15,347 bases of DNA, from NCBI GenBank assembly GCA_044866695.1, contig JBIOUF010000303.1, forward strand, positions 1-15,347. The letters run 5' to 3'. Within the stretch, counting starts at the first letter, position 1; each line of letters begins with the position of its first letter. The notes below the pieces were generated by a model. The model was not told where the DNA came from, did not search any database, and was given only the letters and a program-made list of their open reading frames with translations. Shown here piece by piece: positions 1 to 6,957 of this stretch. The translations under genes and the position numbers were made by a program. This stretch comes from JBIOUF01 sp044866695 (GTDB taxonomy: Bacteria > Actinomycetota > Actinomycetes > Propionibacteriales > Nocardioidaceae).

Positions 1-47
1 CTACGCCGGCTCTCCGCGCTGTTCTCCCCGGCTCGCAAGCTCGCCGG

Positions 48-1001
48 CTAGAAGAGCGCGGAGGCGAGGTTCTGCCGGCCCTTGAGCACGCGGGGGTCGT
101 CGTTGCCCACCACGTCGAAGAGCGCAATCAGGTGCAGGCGGGCCCGGTCGCGGTCCTCGCCGGAGGTGCGGCGGACCAGGTCGACGATCCGGCTGAACGC
201 GTCGTCGACGTGGCCGCCGAGCAGGTCGAGGTCGGCGACCAGCAGCTGCGCGTCGACATCGTCGGGTGAGGCCGCCGCGGCACGTCGCGCAGCGTCGAGG
301 TCCACCCCGGCGGTTCGCTGCATCAGCCGCGCCCTGGCCAGCCCGATCGCCGCCTCGGTGTCGGCCGGGTTGGCGTCCACGAGCCTGGCGTACTCGGCCA
401 CGGCGCGGTCGAGGTCGCCGGCCATGAGGGCGTCCTCGGCAGGGGCGTAGCGGGGGTCGACGACGTCCTCGGCGTCCCCAGCGGCGGCGACGACGGCACC
501 GAGCGGCTGGTGCCGGCCGGTCATGCCCTGCGCCGTCAGCTGCTGCAGGACCTGCGACATGATCGTGCGCAGCTCGGTGAGCGGCGGGGCGTCCTGGAGG
601 AGCGGCGCCAGCCGGCCCTGGACGACCATGGCGACCAGCGGCAGCTGTTGCACCTGCAGGGCCTGGGCGATCCCCGGCTGGGCCTCCACGTCGACGCGGC
701 CCAGCAGGAAGCGGCCCTCGGACTCCTCCGCCACCACCTCGAGGTCGTCGGCAAGGCGAGCCGAGGCCAGCATCCGCGAGGGTGCGTAGACGACCAGGAC
801 CACCGGAGCGGTCATCGAGCTCTCCAGCAGCTCGGTGAAGTTCTGCTCGTCCACCAGCACGGTGTACGCGCCCGACGCTGCGGGGCTCGCGCCGCCGGCC
901 CCGCCACCCGGAGCCGCGGCACCCGGTCCCGGTGGGGACGCGGGGCGCTTCAGCGCGGACAGGTCGATGGCACCGGGGCGGGAGAACGGCGTCGTGCTCA
1001 T
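48..1001 (-). CDS. YbbN/CnoX-like protein: thioredoxin fold without CxxC plus TPR-like repeats
   Basis: Encodes 317 residues starting MSTTPFSRPG. Residues 1-44 are a Pro/Gly/Ala-rich linker. Residues about 45-145 form a thioredoxin fold with a cis-proline segment (QQLPLV, Pro121). The active-site position reads APSRMLAS (73-80), so there is no CxxC and the domain cannot do thiol redox chemistry. Residues about 170-310 are helical TPR-like repeats (AGDLDRAVAEYARLVDANP). This architecture is that of the cytoplasmic co-chaperone YbbN (CnoX in E. coli), a holdase that delivers clients to chaperonins; that function is family knowledge, and the client here is unknown. The reading frame stays open up to 1163, but the Met at 1001 was chosen because the protein then starts in the usual linker and the extension would run through an inverted-repeat element at 1067-1148. 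It is 166 bases downstream of the MarR stop, so it may have its own promoter. No leader peptide or membrane segment is seen. Confidence 0.85.
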   Translation of the reverse strand: MSTTPFSRPGAIDLSALKRPASPPGPGAAAPGGGAGGASPAASGAYTVLVDEQNFTELLESSMTAPVVLVVYAPSRMLASARLADDLEVVAEESEGRFLLGRVDVEAQPGIAQALQVQQLPLVAMVVQGRLAPLLQDAPPLTELRTIMSQVLQQLTAQGMTGRHQPLGAVVAAAGDAEDVVDPRYAPAEDALMAGDLDRAVAEYARLVDANPADTEAAIGLARARLMQRTAGVDLDAARRAAAASPDDVDAQLLVADLDLLGGHVDDAFSRIVDLVRRTSGEDRDRARLHLIALFDVVGNDDPRVLKGRQNLASALF

Positions 1002-1066
1002 GCCGCCTATCTTGTCCGACCGGTCCAGGAGGCGCTCCCGTGGGGAGGTTCGGGCCAGGGCGGGCG

Positions 1067-1148
1067 TGTGGCCGATAACCACATGCCGCCACGGCGTGTC
1101 GATGCAGCTTCGGGCCACAAGGGGCCCTTCGTGCAGGCATCGGCCACA
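1067..1148. repeat. 82-bp inverted-repeat element between the MarR-like and YbbN-like genes
   Basis: The ends are a perfect 10-base inverted repeat, TGTGGCCGAT (1067-1076) and ATCGGCCACA (1139-1148). Inside lie a second inverted pair, CGATGC (1110-1115) and GCATCG (1137-1142), and a GGGCC/GGCCC hairpin near 1122-1137. Just inside the left end and just outside the right end AACCAC occurs as a direct repeat. It could be a small dispersed repeat of the REP/MITE kind, or a terminator region for the MarR operon. No T-run follows on the minus strand. Only one copy is present in the window, so mobility is unproven. Confidence 0.45.
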
Positions 1149-1167
1149 ACCACGCCGACCCACCCGC

Positions 1168-1665
1168 CTAGAAGTCGCCGGCGTCGTGGCGGAGCGGGCG
1201 GAGCAGGTCGGAGAGGTCGCGCAGCCGGTCCTCGGTCATGGCGGCGAGACCGAACTCTGCGGTGACCAGGTCGGCGGTGGCGGCCTCCACGAGGGACCGG
1301 CCAGCCTCGCTGATCTCGGCCAGGACCGTCCGGCCGTCGGTGGGGTGCGGGCGGCGTACGACGAGTCCGGCGGACTCCAGCCGCTGGACGATCGAGGTGA
1401 CCGACGTGGGATGCACCTGGAGCCGTTCGCCCATCTTGCCCAGCGGCAGCGAGCCGTTGCGCGAGAAGGTGAGCAGCACCAGGGCCTCGTAGCGGGCGAA
1501 GGTGAGCCCGTGCGGGCGGAGCAGCTCGTCGAGCCTGCCGAGCAGCAGGCGGTGCACCCGCATCAGGGACGTCACGGCATGCATCTGCGGTACGGCGCCC
1601 CAGCGCAGCGCCCACTGCCGGGCCGCCTCGTCGATCGGGTCGAACGGCAGCCGCCGCCGGGTCAT
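1168..1665 (-). CDS. MarR-family transcriptional regulator
   Basis: Encodes 165 residues from MTRRRLPFDP. Residues 30-55 form the N-terminal dimerisation helix (VTSLMRVHRLLLGRLDELLRPHGL). The winged helix-turn-helix covers about 55-125, with recognition region LQVHPTSVTSIVQRLESAGL and wing RRPHPTDGRTVLAEIS (the DxR wing signature is present). The C-terminal helix (about 130-160) completes the dimer interface. MarR proteins are cytoplasmic dimeric repressors that release DNA on binding small aromatic or lipophilic ligands; the ligand here cannot be inferred. The start overlaps the stop of the upstream PH-domain gene as ATGA, which implies translational coupling and a shared transcript. It may therefore control its own operon. 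Length is normal for the family. Confidence 0.9.
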   Translation of the reverse strand: MTRRRLPFDPIDEAARQWALRWGAVPQMHAVTSLMRVHRLLLGRLDELLRPHGLTFARYEALVLLTFSRNGSLPLGKMGERLQVHPTSVTSIVQRLESAGLVVRRPHPTDGRTVLAEISEAGRSLVEAATADLVTAEFGLAAMTEDRLRDLSDLLRPLRHDAGDF

Positions 1666-2192
1666 CTCCCGGGTCCCGGCCGGCCGGCGGCGCCCTGCTG
1701 CACGGTCTCCTGGATCTTCTTGTCCAGCCCGTCGGGGTCGCCGACGTGGCGGATGTTCTTCAGACCCTGGTCCTGCGCGGCGGACTCGAAGGTGAAGTGG
1801 CCGTAGCCGAGCAGCCGGCCGTGGAACGGCTTGTCCATGGTGATGTCCACCATCCGGGCGAGCGGCATCGTGGCGACCCGCTCCGAGAACACCCCGGTCA
1901 CCCGGAACACCCGGATGTTGGTCACCACGAAGCGGTCCTTGTGCGCGCGCAGCACGCGGTAGCCGCCGTGCCCCCACAGGCCGGCGGTGAGCAGCAGGCA
2001 CACGAAGCCGACCGGCGACCGGGCCAGGAACACCCCCACGAAGGTGAGCACGCCGAGCGCGATCTGCAGCGCCGGGGTGACGAAGACGACCCAGTGGTGC
2101 GGCACCTCCCGGACGATCACCTCGTCGACCTCGCGGAGCAGATGGGTGCGGATGTCCGGCTCGACGAACCTCCGCCTCAGCCAGGCGAGCAC
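1662..2192 (-). CDS. Membrane protein with bacterial PH-like (bPH2) domain
   Basis: Encodes 176 residues with a GTG start at 2192, beginning LAWLRRRFVEPDIRTHLL after the initiator. Two hydrophobic helices lie at about 34-56 (WVVFVTPALQIALGVLTFVG) and 59-77. A PH-like beta domain follows at about 78-155, with the family pattern RVLRAHKDRFVVTNIRVFRV and SERVATMPLARMVDI. The final 20 residues are charged then Gly/Pro-rich. Proteins of this type are inner-membrane proteins with a cytoplasmic PH domain; their molecular role is mostly unknown, and binding of lipids or partner proteins is only presumed. The gene is 9 bases after a 57-residue membrane protein gene and overlaps the MarR gene by 4 bases, so the three look like one operon. 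The SD in front of the start is weak (GCGGCGG), consistent with coupling to the upstream gene. Confidence 0.85.
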   Translation of the reverse strand: MLAWLRRRFVEPDIRTHLLREVDEVIVREVPHHWVVFVTPALQIALGVLTFVGVFLARSPVGFVCLLLTAGLWGHGGYRVLRAHKDRFVVTNIRVFRVTGVFSERVATMPLARMVDITMDKPFHGRLLGYGHFTFESAAQDQGLKNIRHVGDPDGLDKKIQETVQQGAAGRPGPGR

Positions 2193-2201
2193 GGCCGCCG
2201 C

Positions 2202-2375
2202 TCAGCCCTGCAGGGCGTCGAGGAAGTCGATGATCCCGTTGAACAGCCTGGTGGTCAGCTCCCACACCGCGGCCGTCCCCTCCTCCAGCACGCGGGCCAG
2301 CTCGCCAGGGCTGGTCAGCATCCAGTAGCCGAGGAAGACGATGCCGGCGACGAGCAGCAGCTTCGACAGCTTCAC
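2202..2375 (-). CDS. 57-residue single-helix membrane protein, unknown function
   Basis: A GTG start at 2375 is preceded on the minus strand by a strong SD, AGGGGAGG, followed by CCGCC. The frame remains open to 2594, but this SD decides the start. The 57-residue product has Lys residues at positions 2 and 5, then a hydrophobic helix (about 6-22, LLLVAGIVFLGYWML). An amphipathic C-terminal part follows (WELTTRLFNGIIDFLDALQG). I do not recognise a named family. It lies 9 bases upstream of the PH-domain membrane protein gene, so a structural or regulatory partnership at the membrane is a reasonable inference. The alternative is a longer protein starting upstream, which has no supporting SD. Confidence 0.7.
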   Translation of the reverse strand: MKLSKLLLVAGIVFLGYWMLTSPGELARVLEEGTAAVWELTTRLFNGIIDFLDALQG

Positions 2376-2479
2376 GGCGGCCTCCCCTGTTCGGACGGCG
2401 ACGGGCCCTGGCAGCGCGCGACGGCCAGGGTTCTCCCGCATTGGTAACAGAGCGACGCCGCCGGCCGTGGGAGGCGCGC

Positions 2480-3448
2480 TCAGCGGGGGTACGCCGCCAG
2501 CAGCCGGTCGGCCGCGCGGTAGGCGTCGGTCTCCCCGGCTGCGACCTGCGCCGCCAGCTGCTCGACGAGGGAGGCCGCCTGCGCGTGGTCCCACCGCTCG
2601 CGGAGCCGGGCGAGCACCACCGCCTCCACCTCGTCGCGGGCCCGGCGACGGCGGCGCCGGGCCAGCTCCCCGCTGTCGCGCAGGTGCGTCCGGTGCGCGG
2701 CCAGCGCCTCGGCCACCTCGGCGACGCCCTCCCCGGTGGTCGCGGTGGTGGCCAGGACGGGCGGCCGCCAGGCGCCGGGCGGGCGCTGCGCCATGGCGAG
2801 CATGCCGCGCAGGTGCCGGCGGACCTCGCTCGCGCCCTCGCGGTCGGCCTTGTTGACCACGTAGACGTCGCCGATCTCGAGGACTCCCGCCTTCGCGGCC
2901 TGGATGCCGTCGCCCATCCCGGGGGCGAGCAGCACGACCGTGCTGTCGGCCAGGCCCGCGATCTCGACCTCGGACTGGCCGACGCCCACGGTCTCCACGA
3001 GCACCACCTCGCAGCCGGCCGCGTCCAGCACGCGCACCGCCTGGGGAGCCGCCCAGGCCAGGCCGCCGAGGTGGCCGCGGGCGGCCATCGACCGGATGAA
3101 CACCCCGGGGTCGGTGGCGTGGGCTCCCATCCGGACCCGGTCGCCGAGCAGCGCGCCACCGGAGAACGGCGAGGAGGGGTCGACCGCCAGCACGCCGACC
3201 CGAAGGCCCTGGTCGCGCCAGGCGGCCACGAGCGCGGACGTGGCGGTGGACTTGCCCACGCCGGGAGCGCCGGTCACCCCGACGACGTGCGCGCGACCGG
3301 CGTACGGCGCCAGGGCGGCCATCGCCTCGGGCAGCAGCGACGACGCGGACTCCACCAGGGACACCAGCCGCGCCACGGCCCGGGGGTCACCGGCCCGGGC
3401 CCGCGCGACCAGCTCCGGCACGGGAGGCTGCCGGCGGGCCTCGGCCAC
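2480..3448 (-). CDS. meaB: MeaB/ArgK-type GTPase, chaperone of B12-dependent acyl-CoA mutase
   Basis: Encodes 322 residues from a GTG start at 3448, close to the usual length of about 330. The G domain shows the Walker A GAPGVGKST (60-68), DPSSPFSGG (90-98), a switch-type segment ETVGVGQSEVEIA (152-164) and the guanine-specificity motif NKAD (199-202). The C-terminal helices (about 260-322) are the family dimerisation region. MeaB proteins gate adenosylcobalamin loading of methylmalonyl-CoA mutase or related mutases and protect the enzyme from inactivation, using GTP hydrolysis; this is family knowledge. No mutase gene is in this window. The gene follows the thiolase by 53 bases on the same strand, so co-transcription is likely. 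The start is uncertain: AGGAGG lies only 2 bases before the GTG, while GGAAGG lies at a better 9 bases, and the frame is open to 3553 inside the thiolase gene. Confidence 0.9.
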   Translation of the reverse strand: MAEARRQPPVPELVARARAGDPRAVARLVSLVESASSLLPEAMAALAPYAGRAHVVGVTGAPGVGKSTATSALVAAWRDQGLRVGVLAVDPSSPFSGGALLGDRVRMGAHATDPGVFIRSMAARGHLGGLAWAAPQAVRVLDAAGCEVVLVETVGVGQSEVEIAGLADSTVVLLAPGMGDGIQAAKAGVLEIGDVYVVNKADREGASEVRRHLRGMLAMAQRPPGAWRPPVLATTATTGEGVAEVAEALAAHRTHLRDSGELARRRRRRARDEVEAVVLARLRERWDHAQAASLVEQLAAQVAAGETDAYRAADRLLAAYPR

Positions 3449-3501
3449 GTCCTCCTGCCTTCCGGTCAGAGCCCGTTGGGAGTGCGCCGCGGGGCCGCCG
3501 C

Positions 3502-4689
3502 TCAGGCCGGCACGCGGACGATCAGGGCGTCGCCCTGCCCGCCGCCGCCGCACAGCGCCGCCGCGCCGAGGCCGCCACCGCGGCGCTTGAGCTCCAGGGC
3601 GAGGTGCAGCACGATCCGGGCGCCGGACATGCCGACGGGGTGGCCGAGCGCGATGGCGCCGCCGTTGACGTTGACCTTGTCCTCGGCGATGCCCAGCTCG
3701 CGCGCCGAGGCGACGCCGACGGCGGCGAAGGCCTCGTTGATCTCGAACAGGTCGATGTCGGAGACCTCGATGCCCTCCTTCGCCGCGGCCTTGGTGATCG
3801 CGGCCGCCGGCTGCATCTGCAGGGAGGAGTCCGGTCCGGCCACCTGGCCCGAGGCGCCGATCTCGGCCAGCCAGGACAGCCCCAGCTCGGTCGCCTTGGC
3901 CTTGCTCGTCACGACCACCGCGCAGGCGCCGTCGGAGATCTGCGAGGCGGAGCCGGCGGTGATGGTCCCGTCCTTGGCGAAGGACGGCCGCAGCCGGGCC
4001 AGCGACTCCGCGGTGGTGTCGCCTCGCACGCCCTCGTCGGCCGCCACGACGACCGGGTCGCCGCGGCGCTGGGGCACCTCGACGGGGACGATCTCGTCGT
4101 CGAAGACACCGTTCTTCGCGGCGGCCGCGGCGAGCTGGTGGCTGCGCGCGGAGAACGCGTCCTGCTCCTCGCGGGACACGGCGACGGCGCCCGTGTTGGC
4201 CCGCTCGGTGAGCACGCCCATGGCCTGCTCGGTGAACGAGTCGTAGAGCGCGTCGTAGGCCATCGAGTCCACCAGCGGCACGTCGCCGTACTTGAAGCCC
4301 TCGCGGGAGCCCGGCAGGACGTGCGGGGCCCGGGTCATCGACTCCATGCCGCCGGCGACGACGACCTCGTGCTCCCCGGCGCGGATCAGCTGGTCGGCCA
4401 GCGCGATGGCGTTCATCCCGGACAGGCAGACCTTGTTGATCGTGAGGGCCGGGACGGTCATCGGGATGCCGGCCTTGGCCGCGGCCTGGCGGGCGGTGAT
4501 CTGCCCGGTGCCGGCCTGGATCACCTGGCCGAGGATGACGTAGTCGACCTGGTCGCCGCGGATCCCGGCCCGCTCCAGCGCGGCCTTGACGGCGACGCCG
4601 CCCAGGTCTGCGGCGCTGAGGTCCTTCAGGCCGCCCAGCAGCCGGCCGATCGGGGTCCGGGCCCCGGCGACGATGACGGATTGGGACAT
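3502..4689 (-). CDS. Acetyl-CoA C-acetyltransferase (biosynthetic-type thiolase)
   Basis: Encodes 395 residues, the normal thiolase length, from MSQSVIVAGARTPIGRL. AGGAGG lies 4 bases upstream of the ATG at 4689, which fixes this start over the open frame reaching 4731. Catalytic residues are visible: nucleophile Cys88 in NKVCLSGMNA, His350 in GGAIALGHPVGMSG, and Cys380 in ALCGGGGQGDA. The reaction is condensation of two acetyl-CoA to acetoacetyl-CoA, or the reverse thiolysis. Next to Ccr and the epimerase, the condensing direction, feeding C4 acyl-CoA into the ethylmalonyl-CoA route, is the likelier role. A general beta-oxidation thiolase remains possible. It appears to be the first gene of a minus-strand operon with meaB and is divergent from the epimerase. 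Confidence 0.93.
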   Translation of the reverse strand: MSQSVIVAGARTPIGRLLGGLKDLSAADLGGVAVKAALERAGIRGDQVDYVILGQVIQAGTGQITARQAAAKAGIPMTVPALTINKVCLSGMNAIALADQLIRAGEHEVVVAGGMESMTRAPHVLPGSREGFKYGDVPLVDSMAYDALYDSFTEQAMGVLTERANTGAVAVSREEQDAFSARSHQLAAAAAKNGVFDDEIVPVEVPQRRGDPVVVAADEGVRGDTTAESLARLRPSFAKDGTITAGSASQISDGACAVVVTSKAKATELGLSWLAEIGASGQVAGPDSSLQMQPAAAITKAAAKEGIEVSDIDLFEINEAFAAVGVASARELGIAEDKVNVNGGAIALGHPVGMSGARIVLHLALELKRRGGGLGAAALCGGGGQGDALIVRVPA

Positions 4690-4874
4690 GTTGCCTCCTG
4701 CGATGGCGGTCCCCGGCGACGCCGAGGGCACGGTGAGAGGACGGTGGCGAGGGCGACCTGCTGCCGACGGTTCGGACCCTACCTACCGGCGGGGAGCCTC
4801 GGCAGGGGTGCGCGGCCGTCGAACGGTGTCGTACGGGTCACACTGGCTCGTCCGGGCCGGTCCGGTGGGCCACG
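4690..4874. promoter_or_regulatory. Divergent intergenic region between thiolase and epimerase
   Basis: This 185-base region must hold promoters for both directions, since the two flanking genes diverge. On the minus strand the best -10-like match is TAGGGT (4781 down to 4776), which would give a thiolase leader of roughly 80 bases. On the plus strand I see only a weak CACACT near 4849-4854. No clear -35 boxes, riboswitch-like structure or palindromic operator could be picked out by eye. The promoter positions are therefore tentative. Confidence 0.3.
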
Positions 4875-5345
4875 ATGACCCCCATGCCGCCCGAGACGTC
4901 CCCGCTCCCCGAGCACCTGTTCGTGGCCATCGACCACGTCGGCATCGCCGTGCCGGACCTCGACGAGGCGACCGCGTTCTACCAGCGCACGTTCGGGATG
5001 ACGGTCCGGCACGAGGAGACCAACGCCGAGCAGGGCGTCCGCGAGGCGATGCTGGGCGTGGGCGACACCGACCAGTGCATCCAGCTGCTGGCGCCCCTGG
5101 ACGACTCCTCGACGATCGCCAGGTTCCTGGAGCGGTCGGGGCCCGGCCTGCAGCAGCTGGCCTACCGGGTGGCCGACGTCGAGCAGGTGTCCGCGGTGCT
5201 GCGCGAGCGCGGCGTCCGCCTGCTGTACGACGCCCCGCGCCGTGGCACGTCGGGCTCACGGGTCAACTTCATCCATCCCAAGGACGCGGGCGGGGTCCTC
5301 GTGGAGCTGGTCGAGCCCGCGCGGGAGCACGAACCCCCCGCCTGA
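4875..5345 (+). CDS. mce: Methylmalonyl-CoA (ethylmalonyl-CoA) epimerase, VOC superfamily
   Basis: Encodes 156 residues; ATG codons at 4875 and 4884 are both usable. The first is shown, with GGTGGG 5 bases upstream. Two betaalphabetabetabeta modules of the vicinal-oxygen-chelate fold are seen, starting IDHVGIAVPDLDEATAFYQ and GLQQLAYRVADVEQV. Family positions read His21 (metal ligand), Glu48 (catalytic region, HEETNAEQGVREAM), Gln70 (metal ligand) and Glu144 in GGVLVELVEPA. The position usually occupied by a second metal-ligand His (HHIA in other members) is Gln94 here (GLQQLA). The enzyme interconverts (2S)- and (2R)-methylmalonyl-CoA and, in the ethylmalonyl-CoA pathway, also ethylmalonyl-CoA, so it can act directly on the Ccr product from the next gene. 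A 93-base gap to ccr holds a hairpin and an operator-like palindrome. Confidence 0.92.
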   Translation: MTPMPPETSPLPEHLFVAIDHVGIAVPDLDEATAFYQRTFGMTVRHEETNAEQGVREAMLGVGDTDQCIQLLAPLDDSSTIARFLERSGPGLQQLAYRVADVEQVSAVLRERGVRLLYDAPRRGTSGSRVNFIHPKDAGGVLVELVEPAREHEPPA

Positions 5346-5361
5346 CCGGCCGTATGAGGTG

Positions 5362-5379
5362 GGCCACAGGGCAGTGGCC
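5362..5379 (+). terminator. Hairpin after the epimerase gene
   Basis: A perfect 6-bp stem, GGCCAC (5362-5367) with GTGGCC (5374-5379), encloses a 6-base loop, AGGGCA. It lies 16 bases after the epimerase stop. No T-run follows, so it could be a weak terminator, an mRNA-stabilising hairpin, or a chance structure in GC-rich DNA. Confidence 0.35.
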
Positions 5380-5387
5380 GAGACCGG

Positions 5388-5404
5388 TTACCCACGGGTA
5401 AGGT
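5388..5404 (+). promoter_or_regulatory. Palindromic operator overlapping a -10-like box before ccr
   Basis: TTACCC-AC-GGGTAA (5388-5401) is a perfect 14-base inverted repeat. Its right arm runs into TAAGGT (5399-5404), which fits the actinobacterial -10 pattern TANNNT. Transcription from it would begin near 5411 and give a short leader that includes the SD GAGGGAG ahead of the GTG at 5439. A dimeric repressor (for example TetR or GntR type) bound here would block RNA polymerase. The regulator is not identified, and no good -35 hexamer is visible. Confidence 0.45.
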
Positions 5405-5438
5405 AGCCGCAGACCCACGAACTCGAGGGAGTCCTTCC

Positions 5439-6773
5439 GTGCAGCACATCCTCGACGCCATCCTCGCCGACGCCTCGGCCGACGACATCGCGGCGCTTCC
5501 CCTGCCCGAGAGCTACCGGGCGGTGACCGTGCACAAGGACGAGGTGGACCTGTTCGACGGCATGCCCACCAGGGACAAGGACCCGCGCAAGTCCCTGCAC
5601 GTGGACGACGTGCCGCTTCCCGAGCTCGGCCCCGGCGAGGCGTTCGTCGCCGTGATGGCCAGTGCCATCAACTACAACACGGTGTGGACCTCGATCTTCG
5701 AGCCGCTGCCGACGTTCGGCTTCCTGGAGCGCTACGGCCGGGTGTCGCCGCTGGCCAAGCGCCACGACCTGCCGTACCACATCGTCGGCTCGGACCTCGC
5801 CGGCGTCGTCTTGGCCACCGGGCCGGGGGTGCACACGTGGCATCCCGGCGACAAGGTGGTCGCGCACTGCCTCTCGGTGGAGCTGGAGAGTCCCGACGGC
5901 CACGACGACACCATGCTCGACCCCGAGCAGCGGATCTGGGGGTTCGAGACCAACTTCGGCGGCCTGGCCCAGGTCGCCCTGGTCAAGGCGAACCAGCTGA
6001 TGCCGAAGGCCGCACACCTGACCTGGGAGGAGGCCGCCTCCCCCGGGCTGGTCAACTCCACGGCGTACCGCCAGCTGGTCAGCCACCACGGCGCCAACAT
6101 GAAGCAGGGCGACAACGTGCTGATCTGGGGAGCCAGCGGCGGCCTCGGCGGGTTCGCCACGCAGTACGCCCTGAACGGCGGCGCCGTCCCGGTGTGCGTG
6201 GTCTCCAGCGACGAGAAGGCCGAGATCTGCCACCGGATGGGCGCCGAGCTGGTGATCAACCGCGCCGCCGAGGGGTTCCGGTTCTGGAAGGACGAGCACA
6301 CCCAGGACACCCGGGAGTGGCGCCGGCTCGGCGCCCGGATCCGCGAGCTCACCGGCGGCGAGGACGTGGACATCGTCTTCGAGCACCCCGGCCGGGAGAC
6401 CTTCGGCGCGTCGGTGTACGCCGCCCGCAAGGGCGGCACCATCGTCACCTGCGCGTCGACCAGCGGCTACCTGCACACCTACGACAACCGCTACCTGTGG
6501 ATGAACCTCAAGCGGATCATCGGCTCGCACTTCGCCAACTACCGGGAGTCCTGGGAGGCCAACCGGCTGGTCAGCAAGGCCCGGATCCACCCCACGCTCT
6601 CCCGCACCTACCCGCTGGACGAGGTCGGCCAGGCCGCCCTCGACGTCCACCACAACCTGCACCAGGGCAAGGTCGGCGTGCTCTGCCTGGCGCCGCGCGA
6701 GGGGCTCGGGGTGACCGACGGCGAGCTCCGCGAGCGCCACCTGGACCAGATCAACGCCTTCCGCGGCGTCTAG
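5439..6773 (+). CDS. ccrA: Crotonyl-CoA carboxylase/reductase
   Basis: Encodes 444 residues from a GTG at 5439, with SD GAGGGAG 8 bases upstream. It is a medium-chain dehydrogenase/reductase with the long Ccr-specific N-terminus (ESYRAVTVHKDEVDLFDG). The substrate and CO2-binding region is INYNTVW (77-83), followed by IWGFETNFGG. The NADPH motif is GASGGLGGFA (231-240). The four CO2-pocket residues described for the Kitasatospora enzyme (Asn81, Phe170, Glu171, His365) correspond to Asn80, Phe169, Glu170 and His364 here, all retained, so it should carboxylate rather than act only as a reductase. The reaction is crotonyl-CoA + CO2 + NADPH to (2S)-ethylmalonyl-CoA. This is the signature enzyme of the ethylmalonyl-CoA pathway and also a source of ethylmalonyl-CoA extender units. 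The other specific enzymes (ethylmalonyl-CoA mutase, methylsuccinyl-CoA dehydrogenase) are not in the window. Confidence 0.96.
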   Translation: MQHILDAILADASADDIAALPLPESYRAVTVHKDEVDLFDGMPTRDKDPRKSLHVDDVPLPELGPGEAFVAVMASAINYNTVWTSIFEPLPTFGFLERYGRVSPLAKRHDLPYHIVGSDLAGVVLATGPGVHTWHPGDKVVAHCLSVELESPDGHDDTMLDPEQRIWGFETNFGGLAQVALVKANQLMPKAAHLTWEEAASPGLVNSTAYRQLVSHHGANMKQGDNVLIWGASGGLGGFATQYALNGGAVPVCVVSSDEKAEICHRMGAELVINRAAEGFRFWKDEHTQDTREWRRLGARIRELTGGEDVDIVFEHPGRETFGASVYAARKGGTIVTCASTSGYLHTYDNRYLWMNLKRIIGSHFANYRESWEANRLVSKARIHPTLSRTYPLDEVGQAALDVHHNLHQGKVGVLCLAPREGLGVTDGELRERHLDQINAFRGV

Positions 6774-6812
6774 TGCCCCGGCCGCCAAGGCTTGCCCTGG
6801 CGGAGCGGGCAC
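6773..6812 (+). terminator. Long imperfect hairpin overlapping the ccr stop codon
   Basis: GTGCCC (6773-6778) pairs with GGGCAC (6807-6812), and CCGCCAAGG (6782-6790) pairs with CCCTGGCGG (6795-6803) with one mismatch. The two stems are separated by a small internal loop, and the terminal loop is CTTG. The first base is the last base of the TAG stop. It probably ends or attenuates the ccr transcript or protects its 3' end. No T-run follows, as is common for actinobacterial terminators. Confidence 0.5.
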
Positions 6813-6833
6813 AGGTTGGTGGACGGGGTCTAG

Positions 6834-6886
6834 AACCTGGACCGCACCGTGACGCGGGGTCCAGCCCGTGAAAACCTGGGCCGGAC
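6834..6886 (+). promoter_or_regulatory. Direct repeat and stem in the leader of the coiled-coil gene
   Basis: AACCTGGACCGCAC (6834-6847) recurs as AACCTGGGCCGGAC (6873-6886), 12 of 14 bases the same, 39 bases apart. CTGGACC (6837-6843) can also pair with GGTCCAG (6858-6864). The repeats may be paired protein-binding sites upstream of the gene at 6958. A weak -10-like TACATC is near 6915-6920. All functional reading here is inference. Confidence 0.25.
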
Positions 6887-6957
6887 ACGGTGGACGCTGG
6901 CCTGGATTCCGGCCTACATCGGAGACACTTGCTCCAACCCAGCGGGAGTACACCGGA

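Noticed and set aside
1067..1148. Insertion sequence remnant
   Set aside because: No transposase fragment and no clear target-site duplication; at 82 bases it can only be described as an inverted-repeat element.
1..1149. Open minus-strand frame ending at the window start, 382 codons
   Set aside because: Overlaps the YbbN-like gene in another frame; the Arg/Pro/Gly-rich product has no recognisable domain. Bases 1-47 alone show nothing I can support.
1666..3159. The upstream part of a 663-codon minus-strand frame continuous with the MarR gene
   Set aside because: This part is a shifted reading of the meaB, small-protein and PH-domain genes; the MarR protein starts cleanly at 1665 with an ATGA overlap.
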